A stretch of DNA of 64,000 nt from Rhodocollybia butyracea (lineage: Eukaryota > Basidiomycota > Agaricomycetes > Agaricales > Omphalotaceae), in NCBI GenBank assembly GCA_015501585.1, contig JADNRY010000021.1:372001-436000 (forward strand), written 5' to 3'. Positions 32,789 through 45,879 of the stretch are shown here, piece by piece (position 1 is the first letter of the stretch; the number at the start of each line of letters is the position of its first letter). The notes below the pieces were generated by a model, which saw nothing but the letters and a program-made list of their open reading frames with translations, searched no databases and was not told the DNA's origin. A program made the position numbers and the translations under genes.

Positions 32789-34581
32789 CTACAGAATGGG
32801 CCAGCTGCCTTCCTCCTTCCATTTATCTACAATCTCCTTGATACTGTCATGGTTGAAATGCGGTCGTTTGAGTTGATACCCAATGACCTCCTTGATCTTC
32901 GTGTTATTGAACGCTACCACATGTTTCTCGAGAGCGTACTTATCCATGTACGCAGATAAGGGTGTCTTAGGAATCGGCGGATTTGAATTCTGGATCATTT
33001 GTGTCCATCCGCCGACGTGGTGTTCATTAATGTCCTCAACAGCATCGTCCATAAACTGCCCGATGCGTGTCAAAAACTATTCAGCCGCAACATAAAGCAT
33101 ATACATACTTTGTACATGGTCCGCTCGCCTAGATTGAAAAAGTCAAATGTTGTCCCAAAGAAGGATGTGACTGTCTGCCCGACGCTGAGAAGAGTGCTGT
33201 TGGAGTCATCCACCTGAACGAAGAGTGAGCCAGGAATAAGGATACAAAAAATCTATATCCTCACAAGATTAAAGAGAGGAGCGATTAATTTCTTGTCAGG
33301 TGGTTGCATGCCCTCTACTTGAGATACTTTACTCTTGTCATTGTGGAAGAGTATTGTCTCGCCGGACAGGCTATCAGCCTCTTTACGTCCTAACGAGTCC
33401 ATCCATTGGGCCAAGGCCCAGGCTGCACCGGCCAGATCCTCGGCATGAAGAGTATTCGTCGGGTTCTTGCCAGGAGACCACCTGTGCGATCTGTTTCAAT
33501 ACATAAGATCCCAAACACGGCAATCGATCCATAACACTGATTTCATAGGCTTTTTGAGGTAACCGTAGACGGAACCGACGGTAATCGCAGAAGTAACTGG
33601 TAACACTCATATATCAGCCAAAGACGTCTCCATACAACGATGACACTTACTGTCTCCAAATTCAACGTAAGAACCGTATACGAAACCAACTCTAAGGATG
33701 ACCAGGTTCAGACTATCATATACAAAAGGTCAGCTGAAGAGATGAAAAAGGCAAGAATCCTAATTACGCACTTTTCGATAGCAGCCAACATTCGCAAAGT
33801 TTCATGCCACCAAATCCCGATGGTTCCTTCCGGCTTTGGGTCATCTTTCTCATCATGGGATCCCTTGCTTGTTGTTTCATAGAAGGGAAGAGTAAACTCG
33901 AATGTAAGCCTTGACTTTACGTTTAGCGGCTTCCTGGCCGAGCATGCGGGAGACATTACAAGTCGTATTGATTTGGATCTAAGTCGTGGATTGGTGGATA
34001 GTGAAATCGTGCGCAAACGAGAAGGAAACGAAAAAAGAAACATACCATCTCGGTCCGATCATGGCGAACTTCTCCAGTCAAGTCAAAAACATAGTCATAA
34101 GGGCGACGTCCTTCAGGAGGATCAAAAGTAGCTTGTACAATGGCTGAAAATTAAAGTCAAATGATGATTTCTACCGGATCGAGAGTTGGAAACTGACATG
34201 GTACAGTTAGATTAGCCTGCTTGTAGTCGACTTCAGGTTTAGCGAGCACTTGAGGAAACTCGGCACCAAGATATCTGTCGAAAGGGATATTATAGGAAGG
34301 GATTGACACGTAAAAGGGATTTGCGTACGTTGTAGCAGGAACAACAGAGTACTTGTCTACGATTCTGAGATGCTGTGTAGCTATGAGCACAACATGAACG
34401 CAGTAAAAACGGCGGTATACTCACTGAGACCAAGGATTCTCCTTCTAGCGGTACAAGGTATGCTGCCAGAGCACGCGAGTAGGTATTGACACCACCTAAA
34501 AGATGTCAAGGACTGTATTTGCTGAAATGGAAAAACACGGACCGCAGATGAGTACATTGGCTTTTCAGACCTTTCGGCCAT
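32789..34581 (-). CDS. NAD(P)-dependent epimerase/dehydratase-like protein, frame disrupted twice
   Basis: Short-chain (extended SDR) fold. Eleven exons: 34581..34543, 34495..34425, 34372..34329, 34274..34198, 34143..34046, 33978..33772, 33712..33651, 33596..33536, 33481..33265, 33213..33109, 33076..32789 (about 422 aa). NVLICGGVNTYSRALAAYLV is the Rossmann start. RIVDKYSVVPATTY, QANLTVPSIVQATFDP, YDYVFDLTGEVRHDRTEM, GTIGIWWHETLRMLAA, LVILRVGFVYG and NTLHAEDLAGAAWALAQW follow in SDR order. Two one-base discrepancies: the only nearby ATG (34581) is one base out of register with NVLICGG (near 34559), and KVKAYI to FTLPFYE needs one base less (33888-33901). Total length returns to a multiple of three. 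It may be a pseudogene or reflect sequence errors. The substrate is not predictable. Confidence 0.75.
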
Positions 34582-35014
34582 GATATAGAGATTGCGGTGG
34601 ATGACGGCGAAGGAGAACAAGGTCTAAGAAACGAGGACAAAGAGGAAGAAAAGAAAAGGATGGAACAGCTGAACTTGGTCCGCTGATTACGTGCTACTGG
34701 CTTCCTAATCTCGATTATATCTTTATATTAATTGCTCTATGGAGATATGCAAGTAGTATTCATTCGAGCTGTGTTGTGTTGCATTCAAACAGTATAAGAG
34801 AGCAAGAAGCCCGCAAAAAAAAAAAAAGAACAGGAATGAGGCTCAATAAACAGCTTTGGTGCTGTTTGCGAGATTCATTTGTAATTTTTTTTTACTCCCG
34901 CTTTCTCTTTGGTAGACTGGCGCTCAGAGTCATACTGACGTTTCTTTCATCCGACCAATCAAAGCGGTAACATTACTTTCCATTTCAAGGCACATCGATT
35001 TTGGATCCAAAAGT
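34582..35014. other. intergenic region
   Basis: Upstream of the epimerase-like gene and downstream of the dehydrogenase, both on minus. Contains an A run near 34818-34829 and a T run near 34884. Nothing else seen. Confidence 0.5.
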
Positions 35015-36437
35015 TTACGGCGATTCCACATCCACTTTTACCGCCTTTCCTGCCTTCATCATTTCCTTCAGAAACAGGTAAATAGATGAAAAGTCCTTCT
35101 GCGCGAGGTTCGGATGCTCCTTAATCATCCGCGCATACAAACGCCTCGGCTGCTTCGCCGAGAGGAATTGGACATCCAGCAAGTGCAGCGACATTACTGG
35201 CTAGTCCCATATCCTTGACGAGAAAAATCAGCTTCCAATCAGAAGCTGAAATGTTTCATTTACCTTGAGCATTAATGCGGTGGCAAATCCCCCTTCGTAC
35301 TCCCTCTCACAGGGTGGCGACTGCTCGGGCAAGGCGGAAGGAACTGGATTGTTAACCGAAATGGACCAACAGTTCCCTGTCGATGATCCAACTACACTGG
35401 AAAGGACCGCCGGATCGAGTCCAAGTTTTGTGCCCAAAAGCATCGCTTCGCCTGGAAAAAGTACGTTAGTAGATGAGAGACGATCGAAAGAGACCACATA
35501 CCTACGACAATCTGTTGAACACCTAAAATAAGCTAGGGAGAAGACTGATTGAGTATCATGAAACCAAGGCTCTGATATCCTTACGTTGTTGCATATCTTT
35601 GCTGCTAAACCAGCACCAGAAGGTCCGCAGTGAATGATTCTCTGTCCCATGTTTTCTAAGATTGGATGTGATCTTTTGAACGCCGTATCCGAACCACCAA
35701 CCTAGCGGAGTTGTCGTTAATTGATTTCATTTCACCAAACTGATGAAAATACTAACGAGGAAAGCTAGCTTCCCAGCTTTTGCACCGTTACTCCTTCAAG
35801 ACATGGTTGAGTTAGGGCGCATTATAAGTAAAGATCTCCACGAACCTCCGGAGACGGGTGCGTCTACCATAAACGATCTGGTCGCGACGACATCTAGGGC
35901 CACCGAGCGGGCAACATCTACATCAAGTGTGGTAGAATCAATACAGAGTGTCTTGCTAGTTAATTCTTCGGGAAGCATGCGTAGAGCCGGGAGGATACCA
36001 GTATTGTAAACAGAAAGAACCTGAGGCGAGGACGGCAGCATAGTGATGATGGTTTGAGAGGTCATAGTCGCCCTAACTATTCATGATGAGGAGGACAACA
36101 GTCATGGATGATAACAGTAGCAAGTGCGTACTCTTCCGGTGTTCCAGCAATATCAATCTTCGCTCCCGGAAATTGTTTGATGAAAAATGCGCGCAAAACC
36201 TTCAGCAGTTTCCGGAACAGCATCGCAAACGACGAATTGGGAATCTTTGGATTGGGCGAATTGCTTCGAAAATAGGTTGTACGCCATTTCTTGACCCATA
36301 CGACCTGTGTCGAAATTGTCAGAACAGGCTGTTCAACCGCGTTCCAGCTTACCCAGTCCGATAAAACTGGTGCTTTTGGATCTCTGGGAGGATCTTCCAA
36401 AAGCCACGGCGTTCAAAAGTCGTAGAGAGGCTTTCAT
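35015..36437 (-). CDS. HIBADH: 3-hydroxyisobutyrate dehydrogenase, mitochondrial, with two one-base frame breaks
   Basis: Valine catabolism enzyme oxidising 3-hydroxyisobutyrate with NAD+. Eight exons: 36437..36353, 36304..36132, 36072..35842, 35790..35757, 35701..35585, 35532..35502, 35451..35264, 35213..35015 (about 351 aa). The N-terminus MKASLRLLNAVAFGRSSQ is basic and Ser-rich, fitting a mitochondrial presequence, then FIGLGRMG (Rossmann). TSQTIITMLPSSPQV, DAPVSGGSNGAKAGKLAFLV, CGPSGAGLAAKICNN (catalytic Lys), LGLDPAVLSSVVGSSTGNCW, EGGFATALMLKDMGLA and EHPNLAQKDFSSIY match the family along its whole length. One surplus base near 36189-36195 and one surplus T near 35139-35141 break the frame, the second just before the C-terminal 45 residues. 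Confidence 0.85.
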
Positions 36438-39400
36438 GTTCGCGTTGAACAATGGAAATCGGTTAACGAGGAAAGCGAGGAAAGCCTGGGAATCAAGGAT
36501 GTCGACCGGTGATTTGACTGGTGCTTTTTTCTGAAAACCGACGCTCTCTGTTTTCCACCACCATTGACGTTCTCTCTTACGCGAATCCGCCTTTTCTAAA
36601 CGTGGGATGCATACGCATAGTGGCACTAGTGTCCGGATCCTCGAGATTCCATCCATCACTACTTCGAGGTGTATTTTCAGCGCTCGCATAGTGGATATTA
36701 TTTGCTTTGCGATATCTTTCGACTCAACTCGATTCCTGCAATCCTGAATCAAATGCGAAGAATCAGCAACGGATACCCACAGCTATCATTATACAGATCA
36801 AAATCTTTACACCCAATAAGTGGCTTGAGTTGAATTCTCGAACAACGTAGACATTATATGATGAGTAACAGCATTCCAAACGCATTTCCTTGACCTCTGG
36901 CTGAGGACAAATCTCGATAGCTTAGCTCATGTAGAAAACACTTGTCCATTGAACTTTGAATGCATTGCCATTACCATATGTCAATCGCTCGCACAAGATG
37001 GTACCTCCTCTGGATTGGGGCTAACTTATATACCATCGGCTCTGATCTTCTTTCAACACTGGATGTCGACTCATCTACTGCTATCTGATCAATCGCCGGC
37101 ATAGGACGCGGTTCGGGTCAAATAGCGTTCACAGCAGCCCCAGTGGTTCTAACAGCCGAAGAAGATCGGAAGTAACTATCGATTACAGACTTTAACCAAA
37201 TTCAGACGAAGACCACACCAGATAGCTCGGTAATACTTTCGACATTTCAAGTTTTGCTTTATCAACTGGTCAAGCGATCTTCGAAAACGATTTGGTATGG
37301 TCAGCCAGGCCAGGAAATTCGCTCCATCCATTGACCCAGTTGTTGTCATCAATAATGGGGCCACTGCGCTTGAGAAAGCTTCTATGAAAATCTCTGGCTC
37401 CAGGAGGCCTGGCACACCGTCTGGTCGGCAGAGAGCTACTTGGTGTGCTCAGCGCCAACATATTCTCAAGTGGCTATCGGGCTTGTTTTCACCATAATTG
37501 GCCTGTCCTTGTGAAGCCAGCGGCTTAGGTTCCGACGTCGCGACAGACAGTGCATTTTACAAGTCAATGTTGAAGTGTAATTTTTTTGAATCCAGACCGT
37601 TAGCATACAGCGCATGGCGTTCCGCAAGCTCCAAGCGGAACGGACAAGCTGAAGATTCACTGCTATAGAGCAGAACCGAGTTATGCAATTGTGATCTAGG
37701 TACACAGCACCGTTAGTGAAGTGATGAAAGCGGTTCAGGTTCAATATTCAGTATGGTGGCAAAGCGTCAATTCCCAAGCTGACTTCCTACCACTACAATC
37801 AATGCCATGTACAAACTAAAATAAAGCACTGCGAGGACTTTCCGAAAGGCCAATTTATCATCGAATACATGGTAGAACTAATGTTCTGCGAATATATAGG
37901 AAGCTTAAGTGTTCAAAATTGAATTTTGGGCTGTAAAGACATTTACATTTCAGAAAGAAGAGGTCGCCACAATATAAGTAATTGCTAAATAGTTGACAAG
38001 GCGTAGAACCATAGCGATGGTGAAGATCTAGTAAAACCAATGAGCCTAGGAGGGCCAAGAGGTTGCTGCAAAAATGTACGATGAGAACGAATCGCACAAA
38101 ATACCCATCGTCGCGTGCTTCGACTCTGTTTGCGTGCTGGCCTTGGTTCTATCCAACGAGTCAAGTTTTACCAGCGAGGCGAGAGAAAGTAGACGTCTTT
38201 GAGTACAGGGGGAAGTGCATCCTGTTCGCCTGATCGGCGGGCATTCTTGTGAGGGTGACGGCTGAATTCAAAGATAATCAGTATATGGAGATAACGGCTA
38301 AGCTCGACGCGCACCGCTGTGGAGGCATTACGAATGAGTGCAGTTGGTAGGAAAATACGGGGAATTGCTGGAGAAACGAGTGATATTCCATCTTTAAAGG
38401 GCTGGTTTAATCTCCGACCAAAAAAGAAAGAAAGAACGAGGAATTCCTGTTAAACCGCGAAATTTCACGAAATCGTGACCCGGAAAAGTGGAGTGATGGT
38501 TTCCGGTGCCTTCCATCTTGCTCTGAATCTCTCTTTTGAATGCCTTACGACAACAGCAATGCTTATTAGTGTTTCATCGACGATACATGAGGCAGAATAC
38601 ACACCGGAGACCTTCATATCCGTCCATGGCAACTCGGAGATAACAACTCTTTCAGCTTTCACCTAGGCTTGTTTCTCTTCACATCTATACAGGCCTGGTG
38701 CTCTGTCGAATGAAACGCGAACAAATTCCACAGCTGGACGGACATGTATACCGGCCTAGAAGTTCATATACATCGAGATGACTGATTTTTGCGCGAGCCA
38801 TCAAGCTTCCATTTTCCGATTTTTGAGAAGTTGGGGAATCAATCCAAAGGTAAATTTTTTTTTGGACAGCAGCCTTAGATCCATACAGGATCCGCCGTCA
38901 AGCAGAGGCGTCCCTATGTTCTCCCAGCGCTCTAAAACGTGTCTCATTGGCGTACCAAAGCTCAACAGCATCAGCGGTGAACATTGGAGTCTGCGTGAGT
39001 CATGGCACATGACGGTTGATGGCGCCATCACACAGTCCCGTATGCTATCCAGATTCCAGACGCTATCCTTGCTTTCGTACCATCACGAAGAACAAGTACT
39101 TTTGAGTACCTTGAATTTCAGACAATGAGATACAGCGCAGATGATAACACAAGAACAACAAACTCGTCAAGGTTCAAGTTTCCAACAGGTTTGATCCAGC
39201 TTCAAGTTTACGACGCGTTTATCATCCTACTAATGTTCAAAGGCTATCGCAAGCAAAAATAAGCAAGAACAATGACTGAATTCTGCGACTTGAACGAATC
39301 GTGAATATGCGAAACCGTCTGTCGCGAAGGTGGGTAGGTGAAGCTTCTGTAATATCACACTTCGTAGCAAAGGCGGAACATGACCAAATTGTGGTGGAGG

Positions 39401-42192
39401 CGTCCGGGAGCAAGGCAGCGAACGAACTGGAGATTCTTTGAAGTCTGCGCTATGATCTGGTTTCTGCGGAACCGATGGGGAAGTTGCAATACACAACGAT
39501 GTCTCACTAATGAGCTAGCTGCTGGAGGAAGAGGGTACCCGTCACCCCACCAGTTCAAGGCAAAGATGAAGAGTGACGATGAAGCAGTGCGTGTCCAGGA
39601 CTGGCTCTTCAACCGGGGAGGAATTGAGTGAGCAGACTCCAGAGCATCTCTTCTTCAACGACTGCTTGTCGATGATGCTCTAGTCGATTTTTTTTGCTCT
39701 AGTTAATTTTTTTTTCTCCTAGCAAGATTTTTTTTTTTTCGAAGCCCATCGCGCTCTGACTTCATGACTCGAGGATCCACCACAGAATCCAGGACAGCCG
39801 TATCGGGAAAGCATATTGAAATCGAGCGAAAAAAATGTGGCGAGCAAGCTGTATCCCCACTCGATCTGTGAACAATCCCGACGAGGAAGCAAAAGAACAA
39901 AAAACCAAGAGATCAACAACAAAGAAGCTAGGCTGGTGAAGTTTCTACTCGTCGATGAATTGGCATGAAAGGGTTCGTGGTGGTAAGAACAGGTAGTGGT
40001 GGGGACAAGGGAAAAAGGCCCGGTGTTTCAAAATTTCATTGTCAGCATCGATGGTCATTTTATCACTACAATATTTTTGGCCCTTCACCTCTCTTTACAT
40101 TATCAGCCTTGCGATTCAAAGGCCTTGTGTTTTTCTTCTGGTTTTATCCGACTACAAAAAACACTGAGTGAAAACGATAAACACAGATTCACCCATGGCA
40201 GCGACCTGGATCCGTGCTTTATTCGAGGCTGGATACAGCAACATTACCCCTTCATCTAGTAGTTTTTATCTTTATGTTTGACTAAAGAATTGGCTTGATG
40301 TGCTCGAAAGTCACAATGCGTTGGGTCCGCTTTCATGATTCCAACTCCCAAGTCAATTCTTCGTATATGCGAACACTCTAGCAGTGACCAGAGTCCAGAT
40401 GATAGATCCTTCACATCGAGTTCTTTACGACGTATCCACAAAACTCCTGAAAACTTGGTCGAGTCTTGCGAACGGTGGTCGAATCTGTGTGGTATTAAGA
40501 GGAATTAGCAGGTTAGGTCAGCTTGAGCTTGCAAGTTTGAACAGTAGCCAGCTGCAGCTCCCCTCGGAAGCTTGTATAAGCAAACAAAAAATTATTTCTC
40601 TTCTTTTCCACCATCATGTCAACAAGTCGATGTCACTAAGGCTCCAGCAAGTCTTCCTTGAAATTCATAGACCACAGAATTTAACTGGTCTATCCGCCAG
40701 CTTTTATTCTGAACCTTGACGCACTTTTACCACTTTTTTGATTTTAGCAGTACACCGGTTTCCACAGTCCATCTTTATTCTACCGAGTTCTTTAGGCACT
40801 AATCCGAGTTGTGTGCTTCAACTAAAGGAAGTTGTTGCCGGTATCGCATGCAGAACTTGAGCAGAGCGATGGTGAAAGTCGGAATCGGTCGATAATGCGT
40901 CAAGTCGCCAAAAGAGCTTTAGACTTGCTGCAAATTTTTCTTGGCAGCGCGAAATATCAGGGTTCCCCGCCGCTCTATCGTTAGCATTTTCCTTGGCCTG
41001 TGGCACTCCAACTGGGCACAGGAAGCTCTTACTCTAGCGAGGAACATATAAAACTGTCCTGTACAATATGCCTAGCCAGTTGCCCCACCGGACCCAGCTG
41101 ACTCCACTGCCGCCTCCATTATCCGTATGGCTTCTAGGTCGAACATTCTCGCATTCACAGGAACTAACCAGATGGGTGCACGCGCGTTTCTTATTTTTCG
41201 CCGATCGCCCTGGTTTCTGGAATAAAATAGTGTGTCGCATGTTGTTTTATTGGTTTATATTTATAATAGCTGATTGCAGGTTATCATGGTTGTTTGCAAG
41301 TATCTTGAACACTTCGGAGCTCGCTCGAACCTCCCTTGTTGATCTTGCACCGTCCCATTGCTTCATGTCTTAATCTTTGGCCCAGAACGCTAAAACAATT
41401 GTCATTTCTCGTGGAGGTGTTATGAAAGAAGGACAACTTGAGGAACCGTCCATATGGCGCAATCAATTATCACGTGCAAGATGACTCATGGAAAGTCGAC
41501 GAGCTAACATTTCATGGACCGCCGATGCTTGTGACGACAACTGGGCACCCTCTCAGGGAAGATGCCAATTCTCCCTGACAACCGGACTATTGGAAGTTCA
41601 AAGGTTTTTACGATTCGGTTGTCAATCCGCCAGAACAGACCGCTGGTTCATAGGTTGTAAACAGTAAAATGGAAGCCTGATGGGCCGCAGCTCGCTTATG
41701 AGCTCCAGATCCTTGCGATCTCGTTCCAAGATTATGGGCTAGACTTGTTTGAACGCTGCAGGATTTTGATTCATTTTGAGCTGGAGAGGGCAGAGAAGGC
41801 AGAGAGAAAGAAAAACATAAGAGACGCGAAGGAAACCAAGCTCAGCTACGTTAGAGGTTGAGGGTTATTCATGAAGCGGCTAGGGCGGGTTTAGGTGCGT
41901 GTATTTGCCTCGTGAAGTGCCAGCGAAGAGTTAATATGCATTTATCTCGTAAGTTCCCGAGCAGGTCCTGAGCAACTGGTAGATCAGGAGTAGAAAGGAA
42001 GGCACGGCACCATTGTTCTGGGTCACGATTTCTAGGTTCTTTTTCCGGCTCACACAATTCTTGTTTTGGATTTCATCGATGTCACTGGCGGATTTTTATT
42101 TGAGACCTTCAAAGATGGAATGTCTATTTTTCCCCCTTCGCTACCTTCAGGAATTCAAAGGTTCCCAACGACTAATCTTGAGAAGCTGAAAA
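36438..42192. other. gene-poor stretch, 5.8 kb
   Basis: I find no gene here that combines a start, phase-consistent introns and a recognised motif. Small frames exist on both strands (for example 36333-36752, 37176-37461, 38465-38666, 39380-39631, 40384-40719) without resemblance to families I know. T-rich runs occur around 39687-39741. It may be decayed transposon or gene remnants. Confidence 0.5.
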
Positions 42193-42470
42193 ATGTCGTC
42201 CGGAAAGTATGTATACTGTTGTTGAATAACTGAAATTCCTTTAACGATTAATATCAAGACACTTCCACCCCTACCGTCATGCTCTTAACAGACGGCGAGA
42301 GGAAGCTTTGAATGAGCTCCTCCTGACCCAAAGCCTTTCAGTACGTAATGGACATTTTCAGTTGCGCAAAAATGTCTGATCATTTCGACTCGATTTAGGA
42401 CGCCTCTCCTGTTGTGGACGACGGGAGTGGCACAGAAAACTTCCTCTTTTTAGTAGGCCCGAACTACTAA
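42193..42470 (+). CDS. candidate small protein gene, three exons, 55 aa
   Basis: Exons 42193..42206, 42259..42340 and 42399..42470 join in phase from ATG to TAA. Both introns have strong signals (AA|GTATGT ... CAAG and TCA|GTACGT ... TTTAG, about 52 and 58 bp). The predicted protein starts MSSGKHFHPYRHALNRRREE, continues as a charged helix-prone stretch (ALNELLLTQSLS), and ends in an acidic and then hydrophobic tail (VVDDGSGTENFLFLVGPNY). I do not recognise the family. The exon phasing is the main evidence. A chance assembly is possible. Confidence 0.42.
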
Positions 42471-44747
42471 ATTATACAACTAGCTTGCTGACTCGACTTT
42501 TGTTACCAGTTAATCGTTGTATGGCTCGCGCTGAGTACCTTCACATAAAGTTGCTTGGTCGAGGTGTGTTTGCCGGTCTGCCTTTTCATCCACGTCCTGA
42601 TAATTTTGTTTTAGTATTAGTAGAAATATCTTGTATAATTTCGCGCTCTACTACGGAAAACAATGCTCCGTCCCTTCATAAATGAATCAGCTTTAGTCTT
42701 CGCAATGTGAAGGTTCTTCACATCGTCTCCTACTCCCAGTTGTACATGATTTGGGGATCTTGATGCTGGAGCTCCATCGTCACCTCCCTATTTTCTGTGA
42801 ATGAAAACATTTGTGAGCGCGACAAGCTAGCTTTGGCACGCATGAAGCAAAAAATAAACCTGAGTGGTAACATGCCAAGGGCCTTGAACGCAAAGAGCTG
42901 ATGTGTATCTAGACTAACATCAAGAAACGTACGGAACAGCGTCAAGTTTGCCAAATCAAAGTGCACGCATACTTGTAACAGAAGACTGAACCAACGTGCC
43001 GTTGAAATTAGATTTCTCAGAGATACACCGAAATGCAGCCTGCCAAACCAATCATGTAAAGTACCGCCCTCGCTCGTTAATCGTCGACCACGGCCTGGCA
43101 GTGAACATCGTTATTCAAGCACCCCTAGGGCTTGAAAATCTTCGTCGAGCGCCAATTAGTATGAAGAGGGTCGATGAGGATGTGCCACACATCAACGAGT
43201 ACCTATGGAACCCCAAGTTTTGGTAGACTGGCGAGCCTGTCGTCGCATGCCATAGTACTGTGCAATCCGAAGTAGGCATGGGAATTTCGAAATTCATCAG
43301 CGAGTGATCCTTCTTACTCAGGTGCGACGTTGTGATAATGCCTTTGGGGTCAGGATCAGAGCAACCTTGCTCCTAATAAATAATATGAGCTGGCAAATTG
43401 GTAGTACTGAATTGTAAAAAGGCATAGATGATGCTTCATGAATGTCACCGCTCGGAATCCGAAATAAAACCTGAGCGACAACTAAGATTGTTCTCGTCTG
43501 GGGAAACAGTCTTCCCAACGAAGTACCCTAATGGAGTGGGATGCCATCAGCCATCCAGCTCTTGTTGAGTGACGATCTTTGCCGCAACGTCTTCGTTCCG
43601 CCGACCATATGGTGAAAAAAATATCAAAGCTGTCTTCCGCGAGAATGGGATTATTTGCGAGTGAAAGAACTGAAGGCAAAGCAGGACCAACGTACCATGT
43701 GCTAGTTCCATTGAATATTTTCCTCCCTAACTCGCAGATTGGCACATGCGCATCAGTGATATCTAGTGAGATGATTAGATTTCACATTTGTCGTAGGAGG
43801 AATAGATGTGCTGGGCAGTATGTCCAGTAAACATTCTCAGTTTAAAGGGCGGAGGTATACGCCTGTGCTTTAAGTATGAGCGAAATATCGACCACGTTAG
43901 ACCTGTTGCCAGCCAATGGGTTAGTATTGCCACCGACAAGCATTTTTGAAAAGCTCTCTCATCTGCTTCAAACCTTATATCTTGCCTCCACCACTGATAG
44001 TCTCCTTCGTTCGTGTCTTGGCGACGATTATAGCACCATGGGTGTGAAGGCCGAGAGCATTAGCGAGCTCAATGTGGATCATACTCCGTGTGTGAACAAC
44101 AGAATCCTTTTTTTCTGGGAGGCTCTCTGAGATGCACAGAACCATTGAGAGGCTTGGTGACTGATATCACGAACTTTTTACAGAATTAAAGCCCCCTTTG
44201 AATTCCGAAGTTTTCCAGGTTCATCTCTTTATCTCCCTTCTCCATTTTATTGACACAGGAGTTGACAACATCGTCGAGCCACGACACGCTTCCTACAGCC
44301 TGCACCCGCCTGTAAAGCTTACTTTTCCCGTCATCTTGTGGTTTGGGAAATAGGAGTACTACAGTTAACCGAGCTTGGCAAAACTAGTCGAAATAGAGCT
44401 GTCTCTGGAGTTTTTCTAATCATTCTAACCTGAAAGAAGAAGCTATCGAAAGTGTGATACAAGGGGGATGAGCCGGAGATAGTGGTACACATATTATTAT
44501 AACTTTATACTTATTAGAATTAGGAATTAGCCTCTATTAATCTTAGAGACGAGAGTCGCAGTACAAATGAGGTGGAGGCGGCTTCGTTAGCTTAGCGATT
44601 CTCACTCAGCGGTAAGACATACATGTCCAATGATACGTCGCTCCTGGACAAAGCACGCGTGGGAAGTCTCGGTGTTTGACTTGATCAAAAATATGGAAGA
44701 GCCAGTGGTTCCCTCATAAATCAGGTGGGTTGAACGTGGAAAAGGAT
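42471..44747. other. intergenic, no firm gene
   Basis: Short frames only. One at 43876-44130 (84 codons, starting MSEISTTLDLLPANG) has ordinary amino-acid composition and could be a small gene, but has no motif or intron support. No repeats noticed. Confidence 0.45.
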
Positions 44748-45879
44748 TTAAAGCTGGGCATAGGAAGTGGGCTTGTTCCAAATCAATGGCTCTGTCCTTA
44801 GATGGCGGAGACCTGGAGTAAGTGGTGGGTTCCAGCCCGGAGTGAAATCCGCTGAAAGATCCAGAGCCAGAATCGAACGTCGTTGTGTAAAAGTCTGACG
44901 AGACTGGCGGCTTCTGAGTGCAAACAAAAGAGCAGCTAGTGCCACAACCACGACGATTATCCCTCCGATAGCCCCCCCAATCATAGCCCCATAGGGGATA
45001 TGGAATATCCATTACTCTGGTTGCTTTGCGTGACTGTAGCCAGAGGAGATAAGCCAATACTGGTTGCTGAAGCTGGAGACGCGGATTTATGTTCAGTTGC
45101 TGTGATGTTGTTCAGACCAGCTGAATTTGCATTCAAAAGAAAGTCGTTAAATGTCTGGTCTCCCGTAGTAGGAGGATTGATAGCGCCCACTGTGCCTACA
45201 ATATACCGTACAGATGAGCACAGTGACTCTTTTTGAACGTAACATACGTACTTGAGTCGCAAAGTGCTGGAGGAGTCGGTCGAGAAAAGAACCAGACGAC
45301 TATGTAAGAGGTCAGAACTGATGATGGGTAAGACAGTAAACGGTACAAACTTTCGCCTATAGTTCCTAAAGTCAATAGCGCTTGAGTACTATTGCCAATA
45401 AGCGACCCATGGATGATACCGGTATCGAAGCCCCCTTCAAGTGGAACGCAAGGTTGTTCGAATGAACCTGCAAGTCAAAAAAATGAGACTCATGTTCAAA
45501 GGAGCGTAACTTTGAAATTACAAACTCTGTGTCACTCTGGAGACATCTCGTGTCAGCGAGTGCTAGGATTTTTTTGAATTTTTTTGACGCACGAATAAGT
45601 ACCAGGACCGTCAAATACGAATGTGATGTTCACTGCCGCAACCGATGGTGTAAACACTGTCGGAGGATCGAAGATAGGGTCATTAATAGGTGCGAGTGAT
45701 ATCGTCTGGGCAGAAGATATTTAGACCAAGGTCCCCTTTGAAAAAATCAAGATTCATACCGCAAACATTACTGATGTCTCAACTTCGGGATAGAATTCGA
45801 CGCTGGCAAGCTAAAGCGAAAAGAAGGATGAAAGAGAGAAGACAAAGAAAAGCAACGTGAAGGTCGTGATATCGGACAT
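44748..45879 (-). CDS. putative secreted-facing single-pass membrane protein (one-base frame break)
   Basis: Proposed exons 45879..45844, 45810..45760, 45705..45603, 45467..45252, 45195..44748 (about 284 aa). A hydrophobic N-terminus (MSDITTFTLLFF) acts as a likely signal peptide. An extracellular domain of about 180 residues contains VNITFVFDGPG, GSLIGNSTQALL and a Ser/Thr/Ala-rich stalk (KSASPASATSIGLSPLATVT). Then comes a Gly-rich transmembrane helix (MIGGAIGGIIVVVVALAALL) followed by a basic stop-transfer RSRQSRQ and a short cytosolic tail. Fungal cell-wall sensors and mucin-like proteins share this layout. The helix is one base out of frame with the stalk at the G4 run 44987-44990. The 33-bp first intron is short and the N-terminus is uncertain. 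Confidence 0.6.

Noticed and set aside
33708..34043. 111-codon minus frame in the epimerase gene as a separate protein
   Set aside because: It is an alternative frame of exon 6; the homologous reading (MIQINTTCNVSRMLGQEAA) lies in another frame for the first half.
36189..36226. A 37-bp intron in HIBADH that would avoid the frame break
   Set aside because: It would delete residues (FFIKQFPG) that fit the family in this position; an extra base explains the sequence better.
44602..45057. 151-codon minus-strand frame overlapping the membrane protein
   Set aside because: It is in a different frame from the transmembrane helix and stalk, and lacks a recognisable domain.
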